Assembly (NCBI GenBank): GCA_037126765.1
Contig: JBBCBC010000031.1
Coordinates: forward strand, 4,597,638-4,661,637
Length of the DNA stretch: 64,000 bases
Reading direction: 5' to 3'
DNA from: Stenogyne calaminthoides
Lineage: Eukaryota; Streptophyta; Magnoliopsida; Lamiales; Lamiaceae
The position numbers and the translations under genes are program-made. Position 1 is the first letter of the stretch; every line of letters begins with the position of its first letter. Below are positions 24,563 through 36,750 of this stretch, one piece after another. A model generated the notes under the pieces. It did not search any database. It was not told where the DNA came from and saw only the letters and a list, made by a program, of their open reading frames with translations.

Positions 24563-27500
24563 AATGGCTCCAACTGCGGTATGCGAGAGATTGGTCATAA
24601 CCAATAAGCCATGGTACGAGTTCATTGTCCCACTTGAGAGCTCAACCAACTCAAAGCCAGAAGAGGAGGCTCTGAATATGATCCGACTGGCCAAACTCAC
24701 CCATCTAGTCGCAAGTCCACTGCATCAGAGTTCAAAAATGAGGTAATCGAATTCATCTACAATTTGAAAACAGATGAAGAAGATTGTATTCACTCTTCGA
24801 CATCAGATCTCATCTAGATCACTCATCAAAATACGTCGATTTTGAGAGGGAGTTGTGCATTATTCCAAAAAATCTGAATGATGTGTTTGAGCTATGTGAT
24901 AGAGGAGAGGATCCTGCGATGTATATGTCGGGAAGAGAGCAGGAGTACCTAGATAGGATTGCTGAGAATCCTGTGAAGTTTGAGGCAACTTTAAACAAGA
25001 AGCACCTAAAGCCACAATATCGTGGCCGATGGATATTGTGAGCAAGAGCGTCATGAGTCTTCATGGGGAGTTTTTTGAGAGATAAGTACCCCAAATCTCG
25101 ATCGATGGCGGATATCGAGGCATCTCCCACCACCGACTTCAACCGGCTGAAATTTTAGTCCAGATGGTGTCGGAGCAAGCCAAGATCATAAAAAGAGTCA
25201 ATGGGGAAATCACAATGAAAGGCAAGATCCACCATGCCACCAAAATTGCCTATATTTTGGAGATGTGCAGAGAGGAAGAGGATATCTTCGCCAACTCAAC
25301 CCCATTCCCTAAATCCAAAATTCTCTTCAAACCCATTTCTTTGGAAGAAAGGTGCTATTCGAGGGAAAAGAGAAAAGAAGGTAGAATCACCTTCGGGTGT
25401 TGCGAGAAAGAGACTCAACAAACCGTGACGGAAGGTTCTGCTGGAGGCAAAAAATAGAGCAAGGAGCAAAACTGCTGGAGGCAGTAAGAACCTCGCTCCA
25501 AAGCGCAGAAGATTGGTGGTTCTCACCGACGATGGTAGCAAAGGATTCCGAGGAGAGACAACCCGAGGGGCCAAATCGCCAAAGTTCACCATTACAAGTG
25601 CCGCTCAAAGTTATCTCAAGGACACAGGATCGATCGAGGAAAGTGTCTTCTCCGAGGTGCCGAGACATCACTGGGCCGTGATAAAATTTCTCAGAAATTT
25701 TTAAAGCCGAGCTCAGACCTCGCACTTAAATGCCTACCTCGGGATGAACAGTTTCGATCAAGAGCTACCGTAGTCGATCCAAGATGTGCAGTGCTCGCAT
25801 CATTAAGCCAACTCGACACATACATCGGAAAGGAAATGCCAGTCGTCTCGTAACCCACTCGATGCAAACCGAGGACCCAATGCACAAGTTTCAGATACTA
25901 CCGAGGCTCAGAGCAAATGTACTCGATGAGCTCCCGAGTGACCCATCGCTGATCCCTTAGCAGGCTTCCCCATCGAACCAGAGAGCCCGAGATGGAAGAA
26001 AGGCGAGGGTCAAGAAGGCGAATGGAGGAGCAAGGGGAACGGTTCATCCTCGACCGACACCGAGCTCAAATTTCATACCCCGATCCGCAAGATATATTCT
26101 TCGATTAAGAACGACAAGGTATATCCTCAATCGACTCTTCCCGAGATGCTTGATATTGCTACATTCAGAGGGGAAGATCGGTGGAATGAGGAGATGCCTT
26201 TCCCCGACCGACTTCTCGTGGTTCGTATGACAAAGCTCGGGATTGAAAAAATTCGATTTTGATGAGCTGGTTCGTATAGTTTAGCCGAGAAGAAAGCAAT
26301 GAGGTTGGAGCCCCGAGCAAATGGAGACAAATCCAAAGATGGAGATGGGGACCAACAGGAGAAGCCGAGGATCGGGGGCCTCAAATGTAAATAGAGACTT
26401 CGTTGTCGATCAACTCAGATCGGTTAGCACTCTTCAGTACCTTTTGGCACTATTGATAATGATGCCAGAGTTACCGAAAGTACTATCTTTAATTTCGAAA
26501 TGTCCGATAAAACAGACCGAGGCTCAATTGGAGGCCGGAGCTCGTGGATGAAGCGAAGCTCTGGATGATCAAACAAAGACGAAGATGCGTAAGGTCGCGA
26601 GATTGATCTCACCCCGTGAATGGAGAAACTTGAGAAGATTGAGCCAATGGCAATCAAAATTGCTCAGATGGAAGAAACATCGCCAATCAAGCTCGGATAA
26701 TGGAAGGACTTAGCCATTCTTCGTTAATCGTGCAGATATAAAAAACACTCGACCACTCGGGGATGACCTCCATGGAAGAAAAAGCTAAAAAGAAAAGTTG
26801 GAGGAGTCAATGCAGAGATAAGTGATGAAATGAAACAAAAGCACCGTGAGTCGATCAATTGCTAGAGGTGAAACCGACAGAGAAATATGAGGTGCGGATC
26901 AAATCATTGGTTGAGGAAATGAGCTCGGTGTTTCATGACCAAGATGACAGAGATGCTTAAAGATGCACTCTTCGCCGCTTTGCCCACATTTCAAGAACTG
27001 CTCGTGGCTAAGAACTACATTAGAAGAATGGAAGATGAGCAAGATCAACTAGCGGGAGAGATCCATTTGGTGAGCAAAGAACAAAGATCATATGGACACA
27101 GCCTCTCTCCGGACTTCTTCCAAACTACGGTGCCAAGAAGGGGAAAGGGAAGGTGCGGACCTCGTGAAGTTCATGGCACGACTTTTGGAAAAGAAGGCTC
27201 GTAAAGATTTGAAATGTACAATTTAGCCCAAGCCTTTAAAGAAGTCGATGCTACTGAGAAGTTAAAATTTGCTCAAGTAGAGAAGCCTGTTTACATTCGA
27301 GTTTCTGAGCAAACCAAGCTTGAGGTTGCAAGAGAGAAACTGAAAGTGTTAGAACTAAGGTTGGAACAAGCCAGCTGGTGCCGAATCTTTATGAAGAGGA
27401 AAGCCTTGGGCGTTGTTCAACTCAGAAGCAAGCGTATGCGAAAGCTTCTAAGCCAACCCAGAAAAACCGATTTCGAAAATGCGTAAGAATTTGAGTCTCA

Positions 27501-28150
27501 ACCTCAGAAGAAAGTCTTCAACTCCAGAGAGGCTCTGATGACACTCCAAAAAGAACAAGCTAAGAAAGCTACTGCTTCTGGGCCTCGTGAACTTCGCGGA
27601 TCGTAAAAGAGATAGACGAAGAGCGTAAACGGCGAGGAGTGACTTCGTAAAGTTTATGAAAGCAAGAGGAAGGAACATCGAAAGCGCCGAAGTGGGCCCT
27701 ATGTTGATAAATGGATGCCCATTAAACTCAACGACATGTGGGAAGAAGTGAAGAGAACCTTCGGGTTCAATTTTGATGTTCTCGGGAATGGAGAAGGAAG
27801 GCTCGATCGTAACTAAGCTTTCATTGAACATCTTCTCACCTTTTATCCAAAGTATCTACAAAGCTGGATTAACCTTGCGGATGAAGGTGGAGTACAGATA
27901 GTAGCCCCGGTCCATATTCCTATCCTCCTCCGAAACTTGGTAATGGCTTGGTAAATGAAAAGGCCATTACGCAAGAAATTGCTTTCAAGACGTTGGTCGA
28001 TGGGACTAATCGAAAATGATCGTGAGACATCATCATCGGGAAAGAAATGAGTCAAGAAGAGATACTTCGGAATGTTTGATCCGGAAGTGCCCATCGATGA
28101 AATCGAAAAATGAAGCAAACAGAAAGTAAGATCAAGAGCCAAATCTGAAG
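24563..28150 (+). pseudogene. Copia-2 additional 3' ORF remnant (envelope-position ORF)
   Basis: A 3.6 kb region after pol with coding character but broken throughout. It opens MAPTAVCERLVITNKPWYEF (24563). Lys/Arg-rich and coiled-coil-like pieces follow: KTAGGSKNLAPKRRRLVVL near 25465, KYNSR-like charged stretches, EKLKFAQVEKPVYIRVSEQ near 27255, and EVAREKLKVLELRLEQAS near 27325. Its position between RNase H and the PPT matches the extra ORF of Sireviruses. No similarity to the copia-3 envelope-like ORF was obvious by eye. Function unknown. Confidence 0.5.
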
Positions 28151-28492
28151 ACTAAAAACTGAAGACTCATAAGATTTTGTGTTTCTTCAAATGTTTGTCT
28201 TTTTGATTTTGTTTGATAAATTCATTGTAATCTGTAAAGCTACACTTATCATCAATGAAGATTTATCATTATGCTCAAAAAGATAATACCTCATTATCTT
28301 ATTTTTACATGTCTTTTGATATGCCCGACATCGATTGTTTGGTGATGAAATTCTTGGGAGACTCTCTCAAATTTTTTTTTGGGAGATTCTCCGATTCAGA
28401 AACCTGTTGGGACATAACCAATCTTGTAAGAGATAAAACTAAAACCCGAGAATAGGTTATATACTTGTAACAAGATAGGTTTTGGCATCATC

Positions 28493-28505
28493 AAAAAGGG
28501 GAAAT
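28493..28505 (+). other. Copia-2 polypurine tract
   Basis: AAAAAGGGGAAAT directly before TGTTGGGAGA, within TTTGGCATCATCAAAAAGG, a context typical of Sirevirus-type copia elements. Confidence 0.85.
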
Positions 28506-30207
28506 TGTTGGGAGATGAATTTAATAAAAGATTATATGATTTTGATTAAGATCCCAAAACCCCTGAGTATAACATGTTCAGTAATGATCTTGATAGTTGA
28601 GTCAGGATTTAGTTTTAGAGTATTCAGGATGTTATCTGCAAAATGTATAAGTCAGCAGATATAGTTTCAGAATAGTCTCTGAAGACTCAGTATGAAACTG
28701 AGAGATCAAGACTCAAAGATGAAGACTCAAGATAAACAACAAGATAAATCAAGACTCGGAAGACTCAAGACTCAAGACTCAAGACACAAGATCAAGACCG
28801 AGTATCTGAAGATCAAGAATACTAAAAGCACAGTAATTACTGAAGACTCAGTAATATACTGAATGCTCAGTATGAACCTGAATGTTCCGAGGCACTGAAT
28901 ATATCTATCTGAAGGATGCAATACTGAGAGAAACGCGATGCCTTAGAAAGTTAGATATTGCCAAGACATTCAAATGCAGACAAAAGGAACTAAGTCAGAA
29001 GTATTGTTAAGGTTATACCAAACTCAGAGTTTGTAATCAAAAGAGCCAATTAAAGGTGTCTACCCTTAATCAAGACAAAAGTCAAAAAGAGGAAGATGAC
29101 ACTGTACCATACTGACAATGACAGTGACAAGCCGCTGAAAAAGATGTCAGATGTACGAAAGTTCCAGACTGCAAAAAGTGAAGACCGGCTACATGAAAGG
29201 CTATTGCCTAAAACGTGTTAGGGAGTTTCAAACTCTAAATATAGCCGTTTCTCACACACCATAAGAGGGAACTCACGGTTATCTCTCCAACGGATAGTTT
29301 TCAAGAGTGACCTTGGTGTATGCCTATAAACTTGGTGACCTCTACATAGTAAGGTTACGGAAATTTATACACAACAAGAACTCAAACTTATTCTTGCAAA
29401 AGTTAAAGCACTCAAATACCTTGAATTTCCCAAGTGCTTTATATATTGAAGAGAGCTCTTGATAAGATTTACTAAGCTTAGTCGAGATATCCTAACCCTT
29501 AAGATTGTTTATTGATAAGATTTATCCAAAGTTTAGTCGAGAGAAACCCCAAACCACTATAAGTGTGATGTGTTCTTTATTAGCGAGTTTCCTTATAGAG
29601 AAGAAGCTTAAATTCTTGATCAACTTGATTTTGAAAGCATACTTTTCAATCGAAATTCAAGGTCGGGTTGGAATCAATCCAATGTAAAAAGTTGCATAAG
29701 TGATTCACGAGGTAGCCTAATCACTTTATTTCATCCAAGAGGGAAGAGGTTTCAAGGAGCTTGAAACCACTATAAAAGTTCGAGTATAATCTAATTGTGG
29801 CCAACCATTTTGAAAGCATACTTTTTCATCGATATTCAGTTGAATCAATAGCTAGAAGTTGATAAGTGATTACCAAACCTAAACTATCTCATATGAGGAT
29901 TCAAGAAAGTTAGTTATCAACGATCCAAGCAACTCAGGATCTCTAAACCGAACTCGAGGATCCGAGGATTGGGATTATCCAAGCAACTCGAGGATCTCCA
30001 CACTCGAGGACTCGATTGGGATTATCTCGAGGGGATCAGATCACTGCCTCAAGAGACTTTGACTCAGAGCGATCTCAGGCTTCTCGTAACCTAATCTTCG
30101 TGATTTTTCGACCCAAGTCGACCTCAAGAAGAAAAAGTTTTAAAAATCACTAAACACGTGTATTCCCCCCCATACACGTGTAAGACTCGTTCTCACCGGG
30201 ACCAACA
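28506..30207 (+). repeat. Copia-2 3' LTR
   Basis: Starts TGTTGGGAGATGAATTT and ends GGGACCAACA. Its first ~950 bases align well with the 5' LTR and keep CAG/CTG where the 5' copy reads CG or TC. The last third is rearranged, with local duplications of GATTGGGATTAT and ACTCGAGGA blocks. Confidence 0.9.
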
Positions 30208-30362
30208 CACGTAATCCCCTTGCTCAGATCCGCACAGATTTGCCAGCGTTGAATCCCGAGATGAATTTGCTAGGAAAATTCTGACTAGAGATTTTATGGA
30301 GAAAACTAGGTTTCTTGTAGTGAATAATGAATCCCTATGGTCTCATATATATAGGAGAAGAC

Positions 30363-31967
30363 TGTTGGAATATAGAGGTACGTAAACACATAATACATAC
30401 GCAGCGAAATAAAATAGTTCACCAACAACGAACAATTAATTGCATAAACAAGAACGAATAATCATAACGAGAAATCTTATAGTAATTCGATAGCAGATTT
30501 CTCAACTACGGTATCCACGTAATCCCCGTGAACAGATTTGCACAGATTTTCCAGCGTTGAATCTGAGACGGAATTTGCTAGGAAAATTCCTAATCTAGAT
30601 TTTATGGAGAAAATATGAACAACCGTATTATGGATTCTCAAGAGCTCATATATATAGGAGAGGTCCAGCTTAAATCTTAAGCTAACCTGATTTGGAAATA
30701 AAATCCCTAATCTTTATTTAAATAAATCTCTTAGATTTATTTCCTACATATAAAATCTCTACGGATTTAATTCACATATATATCAAATCTCTACGATTTA
30801 TTTCTATATATATTAAATCCTACAATAATATTTCATATATTATTGTTGGGAATTCCTGTTTAATTAATCCAATTTAATTAAACATTAATAATAATTAATT
30901 CCAAATTAATCCATTATTAATCAATTCTCCATAAATTAAATATTAAATCCAATTTTACATTTAATCAACCAACTATAATCCGTAAAAGGGAACTACTTGT
31001 TGTGTGACCCATAGGCCCTCATATATCGAGTGATTAGTCAAACTAACGGTCTTAATTGAACCCTAGACAATAAATAAGACATTCTCAATACATGAGGTAC
31101 ATTGCGAGAAACGGGCAACTACCTGTAACTGTAACATGGGCTATTACGATTTCCTTCTTTCATTCACGAATACTCGATTAGTCTTGAACATGATGAAGTG
31201 TCTATTCAAATAACTTAGCCACTTTATCTCCAATCACTAATTGATCACTTATGTCACACTTGGCCACAAAGTCCAAGTTGACGTGCATTGGGCAATGACT
31301 TTGATCCAATTATGATGAGAATGTGAGTATTCTCTCTAAATCCACTTAGAGGAATGAATCTTTTTCTTGGCTCAACTACTACACACATGCACTTCGTGAT
31401 GAACTCAATCCAAGCCATATCTACCCATGTAAGGGTGCAAGCGTCGGTCATGGTCAAAGTTCATCACTCCACACATGTCGTGCGTATTGACCTCAAGTCA
31501 AAGGAGTATCGCATCGCTCCCACTAACCGAGACACCCACAGACACATATAGTGGAATTACATCAAACGGTTTCTCGGATGGGTACACCAATACCCTCTAA
31601 GGTATTTGTGCATCCATCATGAGATACCTAGTATCTCGTAGTAAGTGAGATCTTACTACACTCTCTAAGAGTATGATGCAGATCGCACACCAATCTCTAT
31701 TGCATCATCAATATCCCTTTCTTGACGATCCTTGATCGGGGTTATTTGAGAATCTTGCTTAAGTCATCTGAGTTCTCACATACTCAATGACAGCAGTGAT
31801 TTAGGGGAACACAGATAAGAACAAATGCAAACAATCAAACATAATATTCTAATAAGTGTAATGCCATACATTTAATATTAAATAAACAATAATATTAAAC
31901 CAACACTGAATATTATCTTAGTATTATGTCCATACGAAGGATTGTCTCTAGGACACTAACACTAACA
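30363..31967 (-). mobile_element. Solo LTR B2, inserted in solo LTR B1
   Basis: Starts TGTTGGAATATAGAGG and ends CACTAACACTAACA, 1605 bp. The flanking five bases are AAGAC (30358-30362) and AAGAT (31968-31972). Same family as B1, and inserted into it: the AAGATCAGCTTAAATC stretch after B2 continues the B1 sequence that stops before it. No internal domain. AT-rich middle with AATTAATTAAT-like runs; no protein found. Confidence 0.85.
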
Positions 31968-33207
31968 AAGATCAGCTTAAATCTTAAGCTATCTTTATTA
32001 GGAATATATTTCCTAATCTTGCAAAACAAATCTCATAGATATGTTTTTCCCTACATATATTTTACTACAATAATATTCCATATATCATTTGGGATTCCTA
32101 TTTAATTAAATCCAATTTAATTAAATAGTAATAATAATTAATTATAAATTAATTTATTATTAATTTTTCATAAATTAAATATTAAATTCAAATTAATACT
32201 TAATCAACCAACTATAATCTGATTAGGGAATTACATGTTGTGACCCATAGACCCTCATATATCGAGCGACTAGTCAAAATAACGGTCTTAATTGAACCCT
32301 AGACAATAAATCAGACATTCTCAATATATGAGGTACGTTGCGAGAAACATGCAACTACCTGTAACTGAAACATGGGTTATTACGATAATTTTCTTTCATT
32401 CGCGAATACTCGATTAAGTCTTGAACATGATGAAGTATCTATTCAAATAACTTAATTATATTATCTCTAATCACTAATTGATCATGTATGTCACACTTAG
32501 CCACAAAGTCTAAGTTGATGTGCATCGGCCGATGACTTAGATCCAATTATGACGAGAAGATGAGTATTCTCTCTAAATCCACTTTGAGGAATGAATCATA
32601 TTCTTGGCTCAACTACAACGAACATGCACTTCGTGATGAACCCAATCCAAGCCATATCTACCCCCATGGAAGGGTGCAAGAGTCGGTCATGGTCAAAGTT
32701 CATCACTCCACACATGTCGTGCGTATTGACCTCAAGTCAAAGGAGTATCGCATCGCTCCCACTAACCGAGACACCCTTAAACATGTATTGTGGAATTACA
32801 TCAAACAGTTTCTTGGATGGGTATACCAATACCCTCTAAGGTATCTGTGCATCCATCATGAGATACCTTGTATCTCGTAGTAAATGAGATCTTACTACAC
32901 TCTTTAAGAGTATGATGCAGATCGCACATCAATCTCAATTAAATCATCAATATCTCATTTTTTATGATCCTTGATCGGGGCTATTTGAGAATCATGCTTA
33001 GGTCATCTGAGTTCTCACAATCTCAATGACAACCATGACTCATGGGAGCACAAATAAGAATAAATGCAAACAATCAAACATAATATTCAAACAAGTGTAA
33101 TGCCATACATTTAATATTAAATAAACAATAATATTAAACCAATACTTAATATTATCTTAGTATTATGTCCTTACAATAGGATTGTCTCTAGGACATTAAC
33201 ACTAACA

Positions 33208-33405
33208 GGAACCTCCAAGCATCCGGCAGTGTGTTAATCAGGATACAACAGGCTTCACGATCATCTATAGGTTGCCCCATATGATGTGACATCCTCCAAA
33301 GATTGGCCAATTCCCCTATATATGCTCCCACATCTGTTATCTCGTCACGATAAGAGCAACACACCGGTTGATTCGAGCGGTTATATATGGTTCATACCTG
33401 TCCAT
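33208..33405 (-). pseudogene. Element 4 gag-like remnant, upstream part
   Basis: Minus-strand reading gives MDRYEPYITARINR; then, one frame over, RDEITDVGAYIGELANLW and DREACCILINTLPDAWRF. The ILxxLPDxW pattern is what retrotransposon gag proteins show near the end of the capsid region. One frameshift near 33345. Cut at 33207 by the solo LTR. Confidence 0.5.
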
Positions 33406-33825
33406 CTAAAGTACCCAATTTTTTTACAAAACATAAGTCTAATTATAACTTAATGTGGTCTTACTAGCTACATGATGTAACTGTTTTAAAGTGGTTATTA
33501 AACTTAATTTTTCATGTATTACTTACCTGAGTTCGACGCAGATGGATGATCGCAGATGCGGCCTTAGTTATCTATTTTATTGGCATATTATTGCATGTGC
33601 ACTATGTTATGTGTGATACATCATACATTTAGTTATAATAGTATAATTTAGAGAAATTAGTTGGATAACCTTTAATAAAACTAAGTATAAGCTTAGTATA
33701 TTATATTACTTTTAATTTGTGTATATTATTTTACCTTATATGCAGGTTACACAAAATGTCCCCTTTTTTTGTACACATGTTTATAAGCAAGTCTGCAGAA
33801 TCTCAGACCCGCTCTGATACCACTT
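33406..33825 (-). other. Element 4 leader and primer-binding site
   Basis: AT-rich leader without ORFs. GCTCTGATACCA at 33811-33822 is, on the minus strand, TGGTATCAGAGC, an exact complement of the initiator tRNA-Met 3' end, three bases inside the LTR boundary. Confidence 0.75.
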
Positions 33826-36492
33826 TGTAATGCCCCGATTTTAATTAAGTTAGTTATTAATATTATTTATTTACGAGACGCCACTCAATTGAAATAATGC
33901 ATCCACGAAAAATTCGATAAGAAAGCGAAGTGTTAATCCCTTATTTCTTATTATATTTTATTTTATTATTATTATCTATTTATTTATTTATTTATTTATT
34001 TATTTTAGTAAATTAATTATGACGTAATTAATATTTAACAAAAATTTCAGCAATAATATTGTAAAGGTGCAGCAAAATTTATTTAAATATTTCATAATAT
34101 CCATATGAAAATATGGTATGAACTCTTTTTGCATTACAATAAGAAAATTAACTTAAATAACTTTATAAATCTATTATTTTATTTCTTGTCCATAACATCA
34201 TGGATCATCCTTTTCCATTCCTGTTCTGAAAATGGTTTAAATAATTGGGGTGAGTGTGTGAGAAATAGTGAGGTAACTTCATAATTGCGCAAATTAAATA
34301 ACAATATGTAAATAATATAAATAGTGGAGGCTGAGGTCTAAGTAATGACGCTGGTTGAACCAGACTGAGTATAATTATTCCGCATTGGCAGGGCCAAACT
34401 ATCGAAAATATAAATGGTGTTGGCCGGGCCAATCTTAGTATAATGAATATGTGTCGGCATAGCCAGACTGTCGAAAATGTAACTGTAGTGATGATGGTTG
34501 TGCCAGACTTGAAATAATTATAATAGTGCTGGCTGGGTCGGTGTTGACATAATATAATGGTGCTGGCTGCGCCAGACATAACATAATATAATGGTGTTGG
34601 TTGGGCCAGGCTTGAAATAATTATAATAGTGCTGGCTGGACCAGTCTTGACATAATATAATGGTGCTGGCTACGCCAGACATAACATAATATAATGGTGC
34701 TGGCTGGGCCAGACTTAGAGTAATGAATCTGTGTTGGCATAGCCAAACTGACGGAAATAATTGTAATGATGATGGCGAGGCTAGACTTAATTATATTAAA
34801 AACATAATGAAATATTAATAAGACAATTATAACAATTGTATTGTTAAAACTCAATAAAGAGTTGAAGTAAATCCCCACCTTAGTGATGTGGCGTATTAAT
34901 TACGAGTTTTCCGGACCTTCCAAACCTACAAAGTAGTTATTTAAATTATGTAAGTAATTATTAAAATTGTTTATTAATTTCTGATTAATAGAAAATTATT
35001 TGTATTTAAATGGATATAAAATGAGGATTTTAGGACTCAATTAAGGCAAGGGGCAAAATTATAATTTTACAAATATATTCTCTACTCGTATTTAGAATCA
35101 ACATGTATGGTTTTAAATTTAGGATTATTTGTCGCTTGTTTGGGTTGAATAGGATGTAAAACGAAGATTATACGAGCATTTAAAATGTAGGGGCTAAACT
35201 GTAATTTCAGAAGGTTTGACTGACTAAATATTTAATTGACCAGGACTTTATTGAACTTTTCAAAGTTTTCAATTTAATCCTTACTATTCATCTAATCATC
35301 TAATTCTCTTTAACACCCCTTATACTTCCAAGAAAATAATAAAATTACCCTTCCCGGAGTTTTACAACTCCGATTGACGAACGGAAAACACCGCTGGAAT
35401 CCTCACGAGACAAGGAACAGTTTACACCTAAAATAACACTTTAAATTTTCAAAAATTTTAGTTGTAGCCACTGTAATATATATATTTTTTTTTTTGACGT
35501 GAAATTTTTTTCAGTTTTTCTGGCGAGGCTCCATCCCTCTCCGTTCTTTGACTCAAAGACAAGACGTTAACCCCCATAAACACTACTATCCATGAACGAC
35601 CTCAGTTAATCTAATCCTCTATATTTTCGAAACAACACACCCATCTACACAACACGACGCGGCATCGGAGGTATATATGACTCCTTTCATGCCGTTACTG
35701 ACTAATACGACGTAAAAATGCACCTCTAACCTTTATATATGACTGAACAGTGCTTAAAGAAAATTAAATAAGAGTTTTGGAAATTTTTTTGATTTTCCGA
35801 CGGATTAAAATGTTAATTTTTAACATAAGTTACACGGTGATTAAAGGGTCGATTGTACAATTCGAAGGTATATCAATGATCTATGCTATGAGGGGATTAA
35901 AGGGATGGCAAAAGTTGAATAATCGGCTTATCGAAAAGTGATGAAGGCAAATGGTTAAGTATGACGGTTGAGTTGTGAATATATGAGCGGCGAAGGGACA
36001 TGGATGGTTCGTTTATGGAGATTTACATAGGTGATAGATGGAGGCAGGGAGAAGAAGTTGAAAAATTATTATTATTTTGTTTTTCTAAAAATAGAAACAT
36101 TCATAGGTATGAAACTTTATCTATGCAGTTTTCTTCTGCGTGTTCTTCAAAATTGCAAAGTCTTCTATTTATAGAGGAGTTAGCTACTATTATCATTTTC
36201 CTATAAACCTACTCTAATTAGCTATTAATATTTTAATATAAATATGTGGTTAAAATCTTGATGTGTATCACAAAAAAATCTCTTGCGCCGATGCATGTCT
36301 TGTAGGCTAAGTTTGCTACAGTTACTGCATGTGGGTATTCATACTTAATGTACTAGTAATGAAATCATTTAATACATATATAATGATTAAGCATTTTATT
36401 TATTCATTAATTCAACTACATGCAAGTAGCATATATATATATATATATATTTATATCTAATTTATTTATAAGTTTTATTTTGGGGTGTTACA
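33826..36492 (-). repeat. Element 4 LTR
   Basis: On the plus strand it begins TGTAATGCCCCGA and ends GGGGTGTTACA, which are inverted copies of each other. It is bounded on the left by a primer-binding site. Length about 2.67 kb. A minus-strand TATA-like CTATAAATAG at 36174-36165 lies about 320 bp inside the LTR start. Holds a TGGC/GCCA minisatellite at 34330-34790. Only one LTR is present in the window, so no target duplication can be read. Confidence 0.65.
34330..34790. repeat. Minisatellite with palindromic TGGC..GCCA core
   Basis: About a dozen units of 35-42 bp, each with a GTGCTGGCTGGGCCAGAC-like core and an AT-rich link such as ATAATATAATG. A higher-order unit of about 103 bp is repeated twice (GAAATAATTATAATAG starts at 34511 and 34614). 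The core can fold back on itself. Confidence 0.8.
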
Positions 36493-36750
36493 GTATGGAT
36501 TCTATGCGAGTAAATATTTTTATGCTAATATTGTCTTCAAAAAATTAAATCTAGTTCACATATATTTATTTAATAAAAAAAATTGGACATTGGGCCGGGC
36601 TGGCCCGTTGGCCCGCTAGCCCATGTAAAGTTAGGCTGGGCTACAATTTTATAGGCCCAATGAGAATTTGGGCCAGTCCAACCTAGCCCAAGAACATCAA
36701 TTGACCCGATGGGCTGGGCGGCCATGAAAGCAAAAGACAATTTCCCAGAG
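36493..36750. repeat. GGCCC-rich low-complexity stretch
   Basis: At 36583-36725 there is a cluster of GGGCC, GGCCC and AGCCCA words in both orientations. Origin unknown; it does not encode a plausible protein. Confidence 0.5.

Larger units (their letters stand above)
16033..30207 (+). mobile_element. Copia-2: 14.2 kb Sirevirus-like Ty1/copia retrotransposon, decayed
   Basis: LTRs 16033-17952 and 28506-30207. The flanking five-base duplication is perfect: CACGT at 16028-16032 and 30208-30212. PBS, gag, pol, then about 4.6 kb of additional region before the PPT. The ATCATCAAAAAGGGG context of the PPT, the long gag C-terminus and the extra 3' coding region are traits of the Sirevirus branch. 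All reading frames carry many stops and shifts. It sits inside solo LTR B1. Confidence 0.9.
15875..33207 (-). mobile_element. Solo LTR B1 (split into three parts by later insertions)
   Basis: Segments 15875-16032, 30213-30362 and 31973-33207 join into about 1.54 kb that matches the uninterrupted copy B2. Ends are TGTTGGAATATAG and TAACACTAACA. The flanking five bases are GGAAA (15870-15874) and GGAAC (33208-33212), a target duplication with one mismatch. No internal domain lies between the ends apart from copia-2 and B2, so this is a solo LTR. The minus orientation rests on the TATA-like CTATATATATGAG reading from that strand. Confidence 0.8.
15659..36492 (-). mobile_element. Element 4: truncated minus-strand LTR retrotransposon, host of the nested insertions
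   Basis: On the minus strand: an LTR (36492-33826), a TGGTATCAGAGC primer-binding site (33822-33811), an AT-rich leader, and a gag-like remnant at 33400-33208. That remnant resumes at 15874-15659 on the far side of the solo LTR. The 3' part of the element is missing, ending where the copia-1 LTR fragment starts. The TGTAACACCCC LTR start is common among gypsy elements while the gag piece looks copia-like, so I leave the superfamily open. Confidence 0.6.

Noticed and set aside
33811..33822. Possible tRNA gene near a tRNA-Met-like sequence
   Set aside because: Only the 12-base primer-binding complement is present, with no cloverleaf around it; the same holds at 17955 and 5114.
34330..34790. 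CRISPR-like array
   Set aside because: Units are degenerate, spacers are not unique, and this is a plant LTR; it is a minisatellite.
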